Shown here: positions 43,058 through 52,015 of the stretch, in pieces
Layout: each line of letters starts with the position of its first letter
How positions within the stretch are numbered: the first letter of the stretch is position 1
Assembly: GCF_026343955.1 (NCBI RefSeq)
Contig: NZ_JAPKNI010000002.1
Span: 709,330-773,329 of the forward strand
DNA length: 64,000 nucleotides
Source: Kaistia defluvii
Lineage (GTDB): Bacteria; Pseudomonadota; Alphaproteobacteria; Rhizobiales; Kaistiaceae
Direction: 5' to 3'
Notes under the pieces: generated by a model
Databases searched by the model: none
What the model saw: only the letters and a program-made list of their open reading frames with translations
Told to the model about the DNA's origin: nothing
Made by a program: the position numbers and the translations under genes

Positions 43058-44136
43058 CCGCATTCAAAATGAAGCGGCTCGGCATGATCATGCAGCCGCT
43101 GCAAGGCGAGCCCAATGAGGCGGAGGGCGTCCTCAATCCGGCTGTCATCCGCGGCAAGGACGGGGAGCTCTATCTGTTTCCCCGCCTCGTCGCGAAGGGG
43201 AATTATTCCCGCATTGGAATTGCCCGGGTGCTGTTCGATGCCAAGGGCGACCCGCGGGATGTCGAGCGCATGGGCGTCGCGCTCGAGCCCGAGGCCGATT
43301 ACGAGCTTCGCCCCGATGGCGGCGGGGGCTGCGAGGATCCGCGCATCAGCTATGTCGAGGCGCTGGGTCAGTACGTCATGACCTACACCGCGCTGTCGCC
43401 GCGTGGTCCGCGCATCGCCATTGCCGTTTCCGATGACCTGTTTCACTGGACGCGCTTGGGGCTCGCCACCTTCCGTCCCTATCACGGCATCGACTTCGAG
43501 GGCGTCGACGACAAGGATGCGAGCCTGTTCAGCGCGCTGGTCCCGGATCCGATGGGGCGGCCGACGCTGGGGCTGATTCACAGGCCCCTCTTTCCGGGCA
43601 CCCGCCCGGAAGAGACGATCCATCAGCCGGCATCAAAACCGCTGGACACCGATCGCGAGTGCATCTGGATCTCCTATTGCCGGCTCGGCAATGGGGGCGA
43701 CAAGCCACAACTCGGCGAGTTCGTCGAGCATCACAAGCTGACATGCCCGGAGGCCGTCTGGGAGCGTCTGAAGATTGGCGGCGGCGCTCCGCCCACCCTT
43801 TGCCGGCATGGCTGGCTGATGATCTATCACGGCGTCGGCGATATGACCCACCCGAGCCCCTCCGGCCGGAAGATGCACTATTCGGCGGGCGCGATGATCC
43901 TCTCGCAGGGGCATCCCAACCGGATTGTGTATCGTTCGCCGGAGCCAATCCTGGTCCCCGACAGTCCGCTGGAACTGGAGGGAGCCGTCGATGCCGTCGT
44001 CTTCCCAACCGGCATCGATCGCCGTGACGATCTGGGCCTGCCTGATCGCTTCGATGTCTATTACGGCATGGCCGACGACCGGATCGGCGTGGCGCGCCTC
44101 GATGTGCCGGAGGAACTGCCACCCTTGACGCCGTGA
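43054..44136 (+). CDS. GH130 family glycoside phosphorylase/hydrolase
   Basis: A 360-residue cytoplasmic five-bladed-propeller enzyme of family GH130. NPAVI (28-32), FPRLVAKGNYSRIG and GGCEDPR with general-acid Asp95 are clear, and HRP and the YHGVG segment near the C-terminus fit phosphate-binding or substrate regions. Members phosphorolyse beta-mannosides to mannose 1-phosphate, or hydrolyse them. Coupled to the PMM-like HAD gene. Downstream, convergent, lies a CUT1 transporter that could supply the mannoside. Confidence 0.9.
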   Translation: MTAFKMKRLGMIMQPLQGEPNEAEGVLNPAVIRGKDGELYLFPRLVAKGNYSRIGIARVLFDAKGDPRDVERMGVALEPEADYELRPDGGGGCEDPRISYVEALGQYVMTYTALSPRGPRIAIAVSDDLFHWTRLGLATFRPYHGIDFEGVDDKDASLFSALVPDPMGRPTLGLIHRPLFPGTRPEETIHQPASKPLDTDRECIWISYCRLGNGGDKPQLGEFVEHHKLTCPEAVWERLKIGGGAPPTLCRHGWLMIYHGVGDMTHPSPSGRKMHYSAGAMILSQGHPNRIVYRSPEPILVPDSPLELEGAVDAVVFPTGIDRRDDLGLPDRFDVYYGMADDRIGVARLDVPEELPPLTP

Positions 44137-44157
44137 GGGCAGTCCCGTGTCCGAGCC

Positions 44158-44185
44158 GGCGCGGGCTTCGGCCCGCGCCCCTTTT
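44158..44185. terminator. Terminator with UUCG tetraloop
   Basis: GGCGCGGGC (44158-44166), TTCG, GCCCGCGCC (44171-44179), then CCTTTT. The stem is perfect and very stable. It separates GH130 from the convergent transporter operon. Confidence 0.85.
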
Positions 44186-44191
44186 CGCTCT

Positions 44192-45106
44192 CTATCCCTT
44201 CACCGCGCCTGCCGTGAGTCCGGCGACGATATGCTTCTGGGCGGCGAAGAAGACGATGATCGTCGGCAGGATGGTGAGGGTGATGAAGGCGAGCACGAGC
44301 TGCCATTCGGTCGAGTATTCGCCCTGATAGACCATGATGCCGAGCGGCCAGGGATATTTCGCATCCGTGTTCAGCAGGATCAGCGGCATGATGTAGTTGT
44401 TCCAGGAATTCACGAAGGCGACGATGCCGACGGTCGCCAGGATCGGCCGCGAGAGCGGCAGCGTGACGTGCCAGAAATAGGCGATGTAGCCGCAGCCATC
44501 GACCTGCGCCGCGTCGAACAGTTCATGCGGCACGTTCTGGAAGAACTTGCGGAACAGCATGATGCTCATGCCGAGGCCGAAGGCGACCTGGGGCAGGACG
44601 ACGCCCCAGTACGTATCGAGCAGGCCGAGGTCGCGGATGCGGATGAACAGCGGCAGGATGGCGGTCGCGACGGGAAACATCAGCCCGATGAGGAAGTAGT
44701 TCAGCAGGAAGCCCGAGCCGAAGAATTTCACATGCGCGAAGGTGAAGGCGGCCATGGAGGCGACGGCGAGGGTCAGCACCACCGTCAGCACCGCGATGAT
44801 CATGGAGTTGGCCAGCATCTGCCAGTAGCGGCCGCTGCCCAGGATATCGAGGTAGTTGGACCAGATCCATTGCGAGGGCAGGCCGAACGGATTAACGCGC
44901 AAATCGCCCAGCGTCTTGAACCCGCCGATCGCGGTGGTCAGCAGCGGCAACAGCACGATCGCGGCCACGATGAACAGGCTCGCATAGAGATAGAGCCAGG
45001 TGACGAAGCTCATCCGGTGCTTCGAGAAGACTTCCCGGCGCGGACGCGTGACGACGGCCGGCTTCGCGGCCACGGGCTTTCCGGCGATGAATGTCTGATC
45101 AGTCAT
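44192..45106 (-). CDS. CUT1 sugar ABC permease (MalG-like)
   Basis: A 304-residue inner-membrane permease with a basic cytoplasmic N-terminus of about 35 residues and six helices. Coupling motif FDAAQVDGCGYIAYFWHVTLPLSRP and C-terminal AQKHIVAGLTAGAVKG are standard for MalG-type proteins. It overlaps the MalF-like gene by 8 nt. It is last in a three-gene operon without an ATPase. Confidence 0.92.
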   Translation of the reverse strand: MTDQTFIAGKPVAAKPAVVTRPRREVFSKHRMSFVTWLYLYASLFIVAAIVLLPLLTTAIGGFKTLGDLRVNPFGLPSQWIWSNYLDILGSGRYWQMLANSMIIAVLTVVLTLAVASMAAFTFAHVKFFGSGFLLNYFLIGLMFPVATAILPLFIRIRDLGLLDTYWGVVLPQVAFGLGMSIMLFRKFFQNVPHELFDAAQVDGCGYIAYFWHVTLPLSRPILATVGIVAFVNSWNNYIMPLILLNTDAKYPWPLGIMVYQGEYSTEWQLVLAFITLTILPTIIVFFAAQKHIVAGLTAGAVKG

Positions 45107-46013
45107 TGCGCATAAAGATCCGTTTGTAGCCGAAGGCCAGCGTGATGCAGATGACGAACAGGACGACGCCGATGGCGCTGCCGAAGCCGACCTTCATCCG
45201 GGTGATGCCGTAGGAATAGAGGAAGGTGACCATGGTCTGGGTGCTGTTCGACGGCCCGCCGCCGGTCAGCGGCATGATCATGTCGAAGAGCTGCAGCGAG
45301 CCGATCACCGAGAAGAAGACGGAGAGCCGGATCGTCGGCGCCAGCAGCGGCAGCGTGATGTTGCGGAAGCGCTGCCAGCGCGTCGCGCCGTCCATCTCGG
45401 CCGCCTCGTAATAGCTCTTGTCGATCGATTGCAGGCCGGCGATGAACAGCATCATGTGAAAGCCGAAATACTTCCAGACGATGACGCCGAGCACGGCATA
45501 GATGGCCAGGTTCTTGTCGGCCAGCACATAGGGCGAGGCGACGTTGAAGAACGAGGCGATGGCCGCGAACAGCCCATAATCGCCATCATAGACGAAGCGC
45601 CAGATCAGGCCGGCCGCCACGTCTGCGAGGACATAGGGCATGAAGAAGATCAGCCGGAACGACACGGCGCCCGGAATGCGGTGCGACACCATCGTCGCCA
45701 GCCAGAGCGCCAGCGGGATCTGGATCGCGATCGAGACGAGCATGATCAGCCCGTTGTTAATCAGCGCCTGGCGGAACGCGCCATTGCGGTAGAGCAGTTC
45801 GAAATTCTTCAGGCCGATGAATTTCTCGGGCAGGCCATAGCCGTTCCAGTCATAGAGGCTGTACCAGGCTGCCTCTCCCATCGGCAGGATGACGAAGAGG
45901 GTGAAGACCAGCAGGGCAGGCGGCAGGAACAGGATCAGGACGGGCAAGGTGCCCCGGGTCCTGGGTCTGCCCGCGCGGCCTTGTGCGGGCGCGGCGATCA
46001 TCGTTTGGCTCAT
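45099..46013 (-). CDS. CUT1 sugar ABC permease (MalF-like)
   Basis: A 304-residue permease with six helices after a basic N-terminus (AGRPRTRGTLPV). Coupling motif YEAAEMDGATRWQRFRNITLPLLAP; the MPLTGGGPSNSTQTMV loop is typical. ATG 46013 is chosen; the longer open frame would overlap the binding-protein gene. It is separated from that gene by a 76-bp gap with an 11-bp stem-loop. Confidence 0.92.
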   Translation of the reverse strand: MSQTMIAAPAQGRAGRPRTRGTLPVLILFLPPALLVFTLFVILPMGEAAWYSLYDWNGYGLPEKFIGLKNFELLYRNGAFRQALINNGLIMLVSIAIQIPLALWLATMVSHRIPGAVSFRLIFFMPYVLADVAAGLIWRFVYDGDYGLFAAIASFFNVASPYVLADKNLAIYAVLGVIVWKYFGFHMMLFIAGLQSIDKSYYEAAEMDGATRWQRFRNITLPLLAPTIRLSVFFSVIGSLQLFDMIMPLTGGGPSNSTQTMVTFLYSYGITRMKVGFGSAIGVVLFVICITLAFGYKRIFMRND

Positions 46014-46042
46014 CGGCCCGGGCTCTCCAGCTGGAAAGGATC

Positions 46043-46072
46043 CGCCGCCGCGGTGAGGGACCCGCGGCGGCG
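46043..46072 (-). other. Stem-loop between binding-protein and permease genes
   Basis: CGCCGCCGCGG (46043-46053) pairs perfectly with CCGCGGCGGCG (46062-46072) around an 8-nt loop, 17 nt after the end of the binding-protein gene. No T run. Confidence 0.65.
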
Positions 46073-46089
46073 ACGGACGGCTTGGGGAA

Positions 46090-47358
46090 CTACTGTTCGA
46101 GTTCCCAGGCGTCCTGGATCTGCTGGGCGGCATCCTCGGGCGACATCTGGCCTGCGACGATCTCGACGGAGACGTCGTTGACGACGCGCCCGACGGCCGG
46201 GCCCAGGTCCTGGTCGAGGTAGTTCTGGTGCCAGGTCGAGGCGGCGAGCTGCTTGGCGGATTCCGCCACCAGCGGATCCTTGACGCCATCCTCGGCGCCG
46301 ATGGCGACCGGGATCATGATGCCTTTCTCGGCCTGCAGCCGCTCATTGTCGACATTGGTCAGGAAGGCGGCGAATTCGACGGCCTCCTTGGGCGCGTCCT
46401 TGCTGATGACCCAGGCATTGAGGCCGCCAAGCGTGTCGGTGACCTTGCCGGCGCCTCCGGCAACGATCGGGAAGGCGAAGCGGCCGAGGTTGTCGCTGGC
46501 AAGGCCCTTGCCGTCGGCAGCCTGGTTGGCCTGGTTCTTTTCGGTCGCCTCGAAGCCGAGGATCATCGCGGCCTTGCCGTCGGCGAAGGCGCCGAGCGCC
46601 TGCGGCCACTTGGTGCCGAGATAGCCGGGCTGGAACGGCTCCAGCGCGCCCAGCGCCTTGAGCTGCTCGCCCGCCTTGATGAACGGCTCGGCCTTGAAGC
46701 CATCGCCGCCATTGGCCTTGGCGGTATCGAAGGCTTCCTTGCCGCCATTGCGCATGGCGAGATAGCTCCAGTAGAAATGGAGCGGCCATTTCTCGCCGCC
46801 GCCGCCCGCGATCGGCACGATGCCAGCGTCCTTCAGCGTCTTCACGGCGGCCAGGAAATCGTCCCAGGTCTGGATCTTGTCGGCGTCGACGCCGGCCTTT
46901 TTGAACAGTTCCTTGTTATAGAAGAACGACACCGTGCCCATCTTGTAGGGAACGGCCCAGATCTTGTCGTCGAAGGTCAGGCCGGCGACCGAGGCCGGGT
47001 TGTAGCTCTTTTCCCATTTGCCGCCATCGGCCTGCATCTCGGTCGTCAGGTCCTTGATCGCGCCCGTCTCGGCCTGTGCCTTCAGCACGCCGCCCGCCCA
47101 GGAAAAGAAGAGATGCGGCGCGTCCTTCGATTGCAGCAGCGTCGGCAGCTTGGCCTTGAAGGCCTCGTTCTCGAGGAACTGCGTCTGCACCTTGACGCCG
47201 GGATGCGCCGCTTCGAACTGCTTGATGATGTCGTCCCAGGCCGACAGCGTGACGGGATCTGTTTCCAGGTGCAGCCATTTGACCGTAACGTCGGCCATGG
47301 CGGTGCTGGCGGAAAGCGCAAGGCCGATCGCCGCGCCGAAGAGCGTTCTGAACTTCAT
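46090..47358 (-). CDS. CUT1 sugar-binding protein (family 1)
   Basis: A 422-residue periplasmic sugar-binding protein. The signal peptide is at 1-22 (cleavage after AMA). The typical opening WLHLETDPVTLSAWDDIIKQFEAAHPGVKVQ and the GGLNAWVISKDAPKEAVEFAAFLTN block near residue 310 place it with oligosaccharide-binding proteins. Divergent from a ROK regulator-Gfo/Idh/MocA-ThuA operon, as in thu-type loci. The ligand may be a disaccharide (trehalose/maltitol type) or, from the other neighbour GH130, a mannoside. Confidence 0.9.
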   Translation of the reverse strand: MKFRTLFGAAIGLALSASTAMADVTVKWLHLETDPVTLSAWDDIIKQFEAAHPGVKVQTQFLENEAFKAKLPTLLQSKDAPHLFFSWAGGVLKAQAETGAIKDLTTEMQADGGKWEKSYNPASVAGLTFDDKIWAVPYKMGTVSFFYNKELFKKAGVDADKIQTWDDFLAAVKTLKDAGIVPIAGGGGEKWPLHFYWSYLAMRNGGKEAFDTAKANGGDGFKAEPFIKAGEQLKALGALEPFQPGYLGTKWPQALGAFADGKAAMILGFEATEKNQANQAADGKGLASDNLGRFAFPIVAGGAGKVTDTLGGLNAWVISKDAPKEAVEFAAFLTNVDNERLQAEKGIMIPVAIGAEDGVKDPLVAESAKQLAASTWHQNYLDQDLGPAVGRVVNDVSVEIVAGQMSPEDAAQQIQDAWELEQ

Positions 47359-47404
47359 CGGTTGTCCTCCCAGACGGCCCGGCTGTTTCCTCCCACCGGC
47401 GCTC

Positions 47405-47428
47405 GTTTAATAAACAATGCGGATTAAA
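47405..47428. promoter_or_regulatory. Candidate ROK-regulator operator
   Basis: GTTTA-A-TAAAC (47405-47415) is a perfect palindrome. TTTAAT (47406-47411) and ATTAAA (47423-47428) form a second inverted repeat. This AT-rich site lies 47 bp upstream of the binding-protein ATG, between it and the ROK gene. Confidence 0.5.
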
Positions 47429-47558
47429 TCTGGTCTCGATCGGGGGCGCCTGTCAAGAGAAGCTCTTATTTGTTGCGCTGCAGCGCGGAATCTTGCGTTG
47501 ACAGCTTCCCTCCGCAGTGTGAATAACTGCCTGACCCGGAATAAATGGCTCCCTGGAA

Positions 47559-48776
47559 ATGAAGACAGCTGATCCCGAATTGATGCGCGCCATCAATCGC
47601 TTCCACGTGATGGACGCGATCCGGCGGTTCGGCCCGATTTCGCGAGTCGAGATATCCGACCGCACCCAATTGTCGGCGACGACCGTCTCGGCGATCACGG
47701 CGGCGCTGCTCGATGACGGCCTGATCATCACCCAGCAATTGGGCGGCATACGCGACGCGGCGCGGGGGCGGCCGCGTGTCATGCTGGAACTGAACCCGGC
47801 CGCCGCGCATGTGGTCGGCGTCAAGCTGGCGCTCGACCAGATCACCGTGGCGACCACCAATTTCCGTGCCGACGTGCTGTCGAGCCTGGTGCTGCCGATC
47901 CGCCTGCAGCGTCAGTCGGTGTCGGTCATCGCCGATCTGGTGGAGGATGGCATCCGCCGCTGCGTTGCCGATGCCGGGCTTGCCATGGAGCAGATCTCCG
48001 GTGTCTGCGTCGGCCTGCCCGGCGTCGTCGAGCGGATGGCCGGCGTGTGCCGCGCCAGCCCGATCTTCGGCGAGCGCGACGTGCCGTTTGCCGCTGAAAT
48101 GACCGACCGGCTCGGCGGCGTCGTGGCGACGATCGACAGCGACGTCAATCTCGTCACGCTGGCCGAGCACTGGTTTGGCCAGGCCCGTGGCCTCGATGAT
48201 TTTCTCGTCATTTCCGTCGAGCTCGGTCTCGGCCTCGGCATCATGCACAATGGCGAGCTGTTTCGCGGTGCCAATGGCCTGAGCCCGGACCTCGGCGACC
48301 TGATGGTGCGTCCTCCGGCCGGCAATGGCTCGACCCGGCTGGCCAGCGCCGCCTCCGAGGCGAGCCTCGTCGCCGAGGCACGCGAAATCCTGGCCGGCGA
48401 GGAGCATGAGCATGCCTTCCGGCTCGGTCGCGGCCTGGAGAAGATCCTGGAACTCGCGGAGAAGGGGGAGCCGCGAATCCTGGCCTTGCTCGAGCGGGCC
48501 GGAGGCGCGCTCGGCTTCGCGATCGCCAACCTGATCACCCTGTTCGCGCCGCCCAAGGTCATCATGGCGGGGGCGGCGCTGGAGGCGGGCGATGCGCTGG
48601 TTGGGCCGATCCGGCGCACGGTGGCGGAACTTCTGCCGCCGAGCCTCGCGGATGTTTCCGACATCGTCGTCCACCACTGGCAGGACGACATCTGGGCGCG
48701 CGGCGCGGCCGCGATGACGCTTCGCGACCTCTATGGCGCGCCCTGGAACACCACGGGACCGGTCGTCCATCGCTGA
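47559..48776 (+). CDS. ROK-family transcriptional regulator lacking the zinc motif
   Basis: A 405-residue NagC/XylR-type regulator. The N-terminal winged helix is at 10-60 (MDAIRRFGPISRVEISDRTQLSATTVSAIT), followed by the ROK fold (VGVKLALDQITVATT, GLGIMHNGELFRGANGLSP, IITLFAPPKVIMAG-like end). The usual GH...CxCGxxGC zinc-binding segment is replaced by GDLMVRPPAGNGSTRL with no cysteine, and the phosphate-binding DxGxT is degenerate. It is therefore a regulator only, probably without sugar-kinase activity. It starts an operon with Gfo/Idh/MocA and ThuA genes and is divergent from the CUT1 operon. Confidence 0.9.
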   Translation: MKTADPELMRAINRFHVMDAIRRFGPISRVEISDRTQLSATTVSAITAALLDDGLIITQQLGGIRDAARGRPRVMLELNPAAAHVVGVKLALDQITVATTNFRADVLSSLVLPIRLQRQSVSVIADLVEDGIRRCVADAGLAMEQISGVCVGLPGVVERMAGVCRASPIFGERDVPFAAEMTDRLGGVVATIDSDVNLVTLAEHWFGQARGLDDFLVISVELGLGLGIMHNGELFRGANGLSPDLGDLMVRPPAGNGSTRLASAASEASLVAEAREILAGEEHEHAFRLGRGLEKILELAEKGEPRILALLERAGGALGFAIANLITLFAPPKVIMAGAALEAGDALVGPIRRTVAELLPPSLADVSDIVVHHWQDDIWARGAAAMTLRDLYGAPWNTTGPVVHR

Positions 48777-48817
48777 CGACCGACGACACAAGAATCGCAT
48801 CTGGGAGAGAGCGCGAG

Positions 48818-49918
48818 ATGGCTGAACGGGTAGGAATTGGATTCATCGGCTGCGGCAATATCAGCGCGGCCTATCTGAAGGCGGCGGCGGGATTCCCGAT
48901 CCTCGACATTCGCGGCGTCGCCGATCTCAATGCCGACGCGGCGCAGGCGCGCGCGACGGAGTTTGGCCTCGCCGCCATGTCGATCGAGGCCATGCTGGCC
49001 GATCCGTCGATCGAGATCATCGTCAATCTGACCATCCCCAAGGCGCATGTCGAAGTCGGCCTGCAGGTCGTCGCGGCGGGCAAGCATGTGCACTCGGAAA
49101 AGCCGCTCGGCATTTCCACGGGCGAGGCGCGGAAGCTGGTCGAGGCGGCCAAGGCCCGGGGCGTTCGCCTCGGCAGCGCGCCGGATACCTTCTTCGGCGG
49201 CGCGCACCAGACCAGCCGCAAGTTGATCGACGAGGGCGCCATCGGTACGCCGATCGCCGGCACCGCCTTCTTCATGTGCCCCGGCCATGAGCGGTGGCAC
49301 CCCAATCCCGGCTTCTACTATCTCGATGGCGGCGGGCCGATGCTCGACATGGGACCGTATTACGTCACCGACCTGGTCAACCTGCTCGGTCCCGTCGCCC
49401 GCGTGGCCGGCGTCGCCACCAAGCTGCGCGACGAGCGCCTCGTCACCAGCGAACCGCTGAACGGCACCAAGATCCCGGTCGAGGTCGCGACCCATGTCGC
49501 CGGCACGATGCAGTTCGTCTCCGGCGCGGTCGTCACCATCGCCATGAGCTTCGACGTGCCGCGCCACCAGCACAGCCCCATCGAGCTCTACGGCTCGGCA
49601 GGCTCCATCCTCGTGCCGGATCCCAACCATTTTGGCGGCGACATCAAGCTCGCGACGGCCTCGGAGGACTGGCAGACCGTCCCGACCCAGCATGGCTATG
49701 CCGATGGCAATTTCCGCGTCATCGGCGTCGCCGACATGGCAGAGGCGATCCGCACCGGCCGGCCGCACCGCGCCAATGGCGACCTCGCCTTCCATGCGCT
49801 GGAGGTGATGGAGGCATTCCAGCGCTCGTCCGACACGGGCGAGCACATCACGATCGAGAGCCGCCCGGAACGCCCGGCCGCGCTGCCGGTTGGCGTCGCC
49901 ATCGGTGCGATCGGCTGA
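48818..49918 (+). CDS. Gfo/Idh/MocA-family oxidoreductase (ThuB-like)
   Basis: A 366-residue NAD(P)-dependent oxidoreductase. The N-terminal Rossmann fold has GFIGCGNIS (8-16) and the catalytic EKPLG motif with Lys95. The C-terminal alpha/beta domain starts near 128, with GGGPMLDMGPYYVTDLVNLLGPV in place of the usual His-containing D-x-G-x-H motif, a variant seen in a known subgroup. It is followed 29 bp later by a ThuA-domain gene. In thu loci of rhizobia the ThuA/ThuB pair handles disaccharides through 3-keto intermediates, so a similar role is inferred. Confidence 0.88.
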   Translation: MAERVGIGFIGCGNISAAYLKAAAGFPILDIRGVADLNADAAQARATEFGLAAMSIEAMLADPSIEIIVNLTIPKAHVEVGLQVVAAGKHVHSEKPLGISTGEARKLVEAAKARGVRLGSAPDTFFGGAHQTSRKLIDEGAIGTPIAGTAFFMCPGHERWHPNPGFYYLDGGGPMLDMGPYYVTDLVNLLGPVARVAGVATKLRDERLVTSEPLNGTKIPVEVATHVAGTMQFVSGAVVTIAMSFDVPRHQHSPIELYGSAGSILVPDPNHFGGDIKLATASEDWQTVPTQHGYADGNFRVIGVADMAEAIRTGRPHRANGDLAFHALEVMEAFQRSSDTGEHITIESRPERPAALPVGVAIGAIG

Positions 49919-49947
49919 ACCAAACCAATTCAAGAGGGAGTGAGACC

Positions 49948-50592
49948 ATGCGCGAGGCATTGATTGTCTGGGGCGGCTGGAGCGGCCACGAGCCGGAGCA
50001 GGGCGCCAACATCATCGCGGGGATGCTCGAGGAGGAAGGCTTCAAGGTCTATCTCGAGAATTCGACCGAGGCGTTCGCCGATCCGGCCATCGCCGACATG
50101 AGCCTGATCGTGCCGATCTACACGATGTCGAAGATCGAGAAGGAGGAGCTTCTCAACCTGACCAAGGCGGTCGAGGGCGGCGTCGGCCTTGCCGGCTATC
50201 ATGGCGGCATGGGCGATGCGTTCCGCGAGGCGGTCGAATACCAGTTCATGGTCGGCGGCCAGTGGGTCGCCCATCCGGGCAATATCATCGACTACCATGT
50301 CGATGTGACCAAGCCGGACGACCCGATCATGCAAGGCATTCCGACCCGCTTCCCCTATCGCTCCGAGCACTACTACATGCATGTCGACCCCTCGAACGAG
50401 GTTCTGGCAACGACCACCTTCACCGGCGATCACGCCTATTGGATCGATGGCGTCGTCATGCCGGTTGTCTGGAAGCGGAAGCATGGCAAGGGACGGGTGT
50501 TCTATTCGTCGCTCGGCCATGTCGCGAGCGAGTTCGACGTGCCGGAGATGAACACGATCATGCGTCGCGGCCTACTCTGGGCGGCGCGCTGA
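49948..50592 (+). CDS. ThuA-domain protein
   Basis: A 214-residue cytoplasmic protein with a class I glutamine-amidotransferase-like (ThuA) fold. Recognisable parts are ALIVWGGWSGHEP, GVGLAGYHGGMGDAFRE, FMVGGQWVAHPG, FPYRSEHYYMHVDP, MPVVWKRKHGKGRVFYSSLGH and the terminal MRRGLLWAAR. It is shorter than Sinorhizobium ThuA (about 260). Start ATG 49948 with GAGGGAG ribosome site. Last gene of the ROK operon; acts with the ThuB-like oxidoreductase on an imported sugar. Confidence 0.88.
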   Translation: MREALIVWGGWSGHEPEQGANIIAGMLEEEGFKVYLENSTEAFADPAIADMSLIVPIYTMSKIEKEELLNLTKAVEGGVGLAGYHGGMGDAFREAVEYQFMVGGQWVAHPGNIIDYHVDVTKPDDPIMQGIPTRFPYRSEHYYMHVDPSNEVLATTTFTGDHAYWIDGVVMPVVWKRKHGKGRVFYSSLGHVASEFDVPEMNTIMRRGLLWAAR

Positions 50593-50599
50593 CGACCCT

Positions 50600-50638
50600 C
50601 TTTCCCGCCGCGACCGGAGGCCGGTCGCGGCGGGAAAG
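50600..50638 (+). terminator. Long perfect hairpin after the ThuA gene
   Basis: An 18-bp perfect stem (50600-50617 with 50621-50638) with an AGG loop starts 8 nt after the ThuA stop. No T tract follows, but stability is extreme, so termination or 3'-end protection is likely. The rest of the 50593-50885 gap is non-coding and contains GATAT-CTAAA-ATATC (50661-50675), an AT-rich inverted repeat that may mark the promoter of the next gene. Confidence 0.65.
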
Positions 50639-50885
50639 ATCTCTGCGGGCTTTCATCGATAGATATCTAAAATATCAGGCGAGGTGGCTTTGTGGCTCTT
50701 GTCGGCATGTCCATTCTCGCGTCCCATGACGGGTGACGCTGCGCCAGCCTGCTGATTCGCACGCGCCGGATTTCAGGACGGTCGCCGGGATCTCCCAGAC
50801 ATCCATGTGGACCCGAGGCTGCCGAAGAAGCGGCGGCACGAATTGCGCCAACATTCGTGCCCATCTCTGACCTAGGACGATACCG

Positions 50886-51917
50886 ATGAAAGCCTCCGAC
50901 AAGAAGCACCTCAAGCGCTCCAATATCGACCTGACCCTGCTCGGACTTGGCACGGCCCCGTTCGGCGGCCTCTACGCTTCCGTCCCGCTTGCCGATGCCG
51001 AAGGCGCGATGCAGGCGGCGTGGGACGCGGGCCTGCGCTACTTCGACACCGCGCCGATGTACGGGCTTGGCCGCGCCGAGCATCTGGCGGGCCATTTCCT
51101 GCGCGAGCAGGATCCGGAGTCGTTTCGCGTCAGCACCAAGGTCGGCCGGCTGATGAGCTTCGACCGCCCCGGCCGCGTCCTGCCGCCGGAGCCGCCGAAG
51201 AACGAGTTCGATTCCGGCTGGAACAACGGCCTGCCGTTCCGCGAAGTGTTCGATTATTCCTATGACGCCATCCTGCGCTCCTATGACGACAGCCGTCAGC
51301 GCACCGGTCTTGGCCGTCTCGACATCCTGTTCGTGCACGACATCGGCCGCGTCACGCATGGCGAACTGCACGATCATCATTGGGGTGCGCTGACCAAGGG
51401 CGGCGGCTTCAAGGCGTTGGCCGAGCTGAAGGCCGCCGGCCTGATCGCCGGCTTCGGGCTTGGCGTCAACGAATGGCAGGTGATCCGCGACGCCATGCAG
51501 GAGGCCGATCTCGACATCTGCCTGCTCGCCGGCCGCTATACCCTGCTCGACGACGACGCGGCCGAGACCTTTCTGCCGCTGGCGCTGAAGCACGAGGTCG
51601 ATCTCGTCATCGGCGGCGTGTTCAACTCCGGCATCCTGGCATCGACCTCGGGCCGCAAGAAGTTCAACTATGTCGACGCCCCGGCCGAGGTTCTGGCCAG
51701 GGTGGAGAAGCTGGAGGCCGTGTGCAGCCGCTTCGACGTGCCGCTGCCCGCCGCCGCGATCCAGTATCCGCTGCGCCACCCGGCCGCGACCGTCGTCGCC
51801 ATCGGCGCCAAGACGGCGGCGCAGGTGAAGGGCAATGTCCAATGGTTCGAGCGCGACATTCCCGCGGAACTCTGGACGACACTCGAGTCCGAAGGCCTCA
51901 TCCCGGCGCTGCCATAG
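50886..51917 (+). CDS. Aldo/keto reductase, aldose 1-dehydrogenase type
   Basis: A 343-residue AKR of the D-threo-aldose/L-fucose 1-dehydrogenase branch. Catalytic residues are Asp54, Tyr59 (DTAPMYG), Lys85 (STKVGRL) and His151 (FVHDIGR). The family insertion with FDYSYDAILRSYDDSRQRTGL is present. It would oxidise a free aldose (fucose, arabinose, galactose type) to the lactone in the cytoplasm. It is a single gene closed by a bidirectional terminator; the converging SDR operon belongs to a related oxidative pathway. Confidence 0.88.
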   Translation: MKASDKKHLKRSNIDLTLLGLGTAPFGGLYASVPLADAEGAMQAAWDAGLRYFDTAPMYGLGRAEHLAGHFLREQDPESFRVSTKVGRLMSFDRPGRVLPPEPPKNEFDSGWNNGLPFREVFDYSYDAILRSYDDSRQRTGLGRLDILFVHDIGRVTHGELHDHHWGALTKGGGFKALAELKAAGLIAGFGLGVNEWQVIRDAMQEADLDICLLAGRYTLLDDDAAETFLPLALKHEVDLVIGGVFNSGILASTSGRKKFNYVDAPAEVLARVEKLEAVCSRFDVPLPAAAIQYPLRHPAATVVAIGAKTAAQVKGNVQWFERDIPAELWTTLESEGLIPALP

Positions 51918-51966
51918 GCCGGAGTCGGCTCGGATCCCTCCGTTCCGGAGCGATACTCAAAAGAAG

Positions 51967-51991
51967 AACGGACCCGATCGGGTCCGTTTTT
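51967..51991. terminator. Bidirectional terminator
   Basis: AACGGACCCGATCGGGTCCGTT (51967-51988) is a fully self-complementary stem followed by TTT on the plus strand and preceded by AAAAG. It separates the AKR gene from the convergent 52016 operon. Confidence 0.85.
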
Positions 51992-52015
51992 CGTTTCGGC
52001 AAGGGCGTGTGCGCG

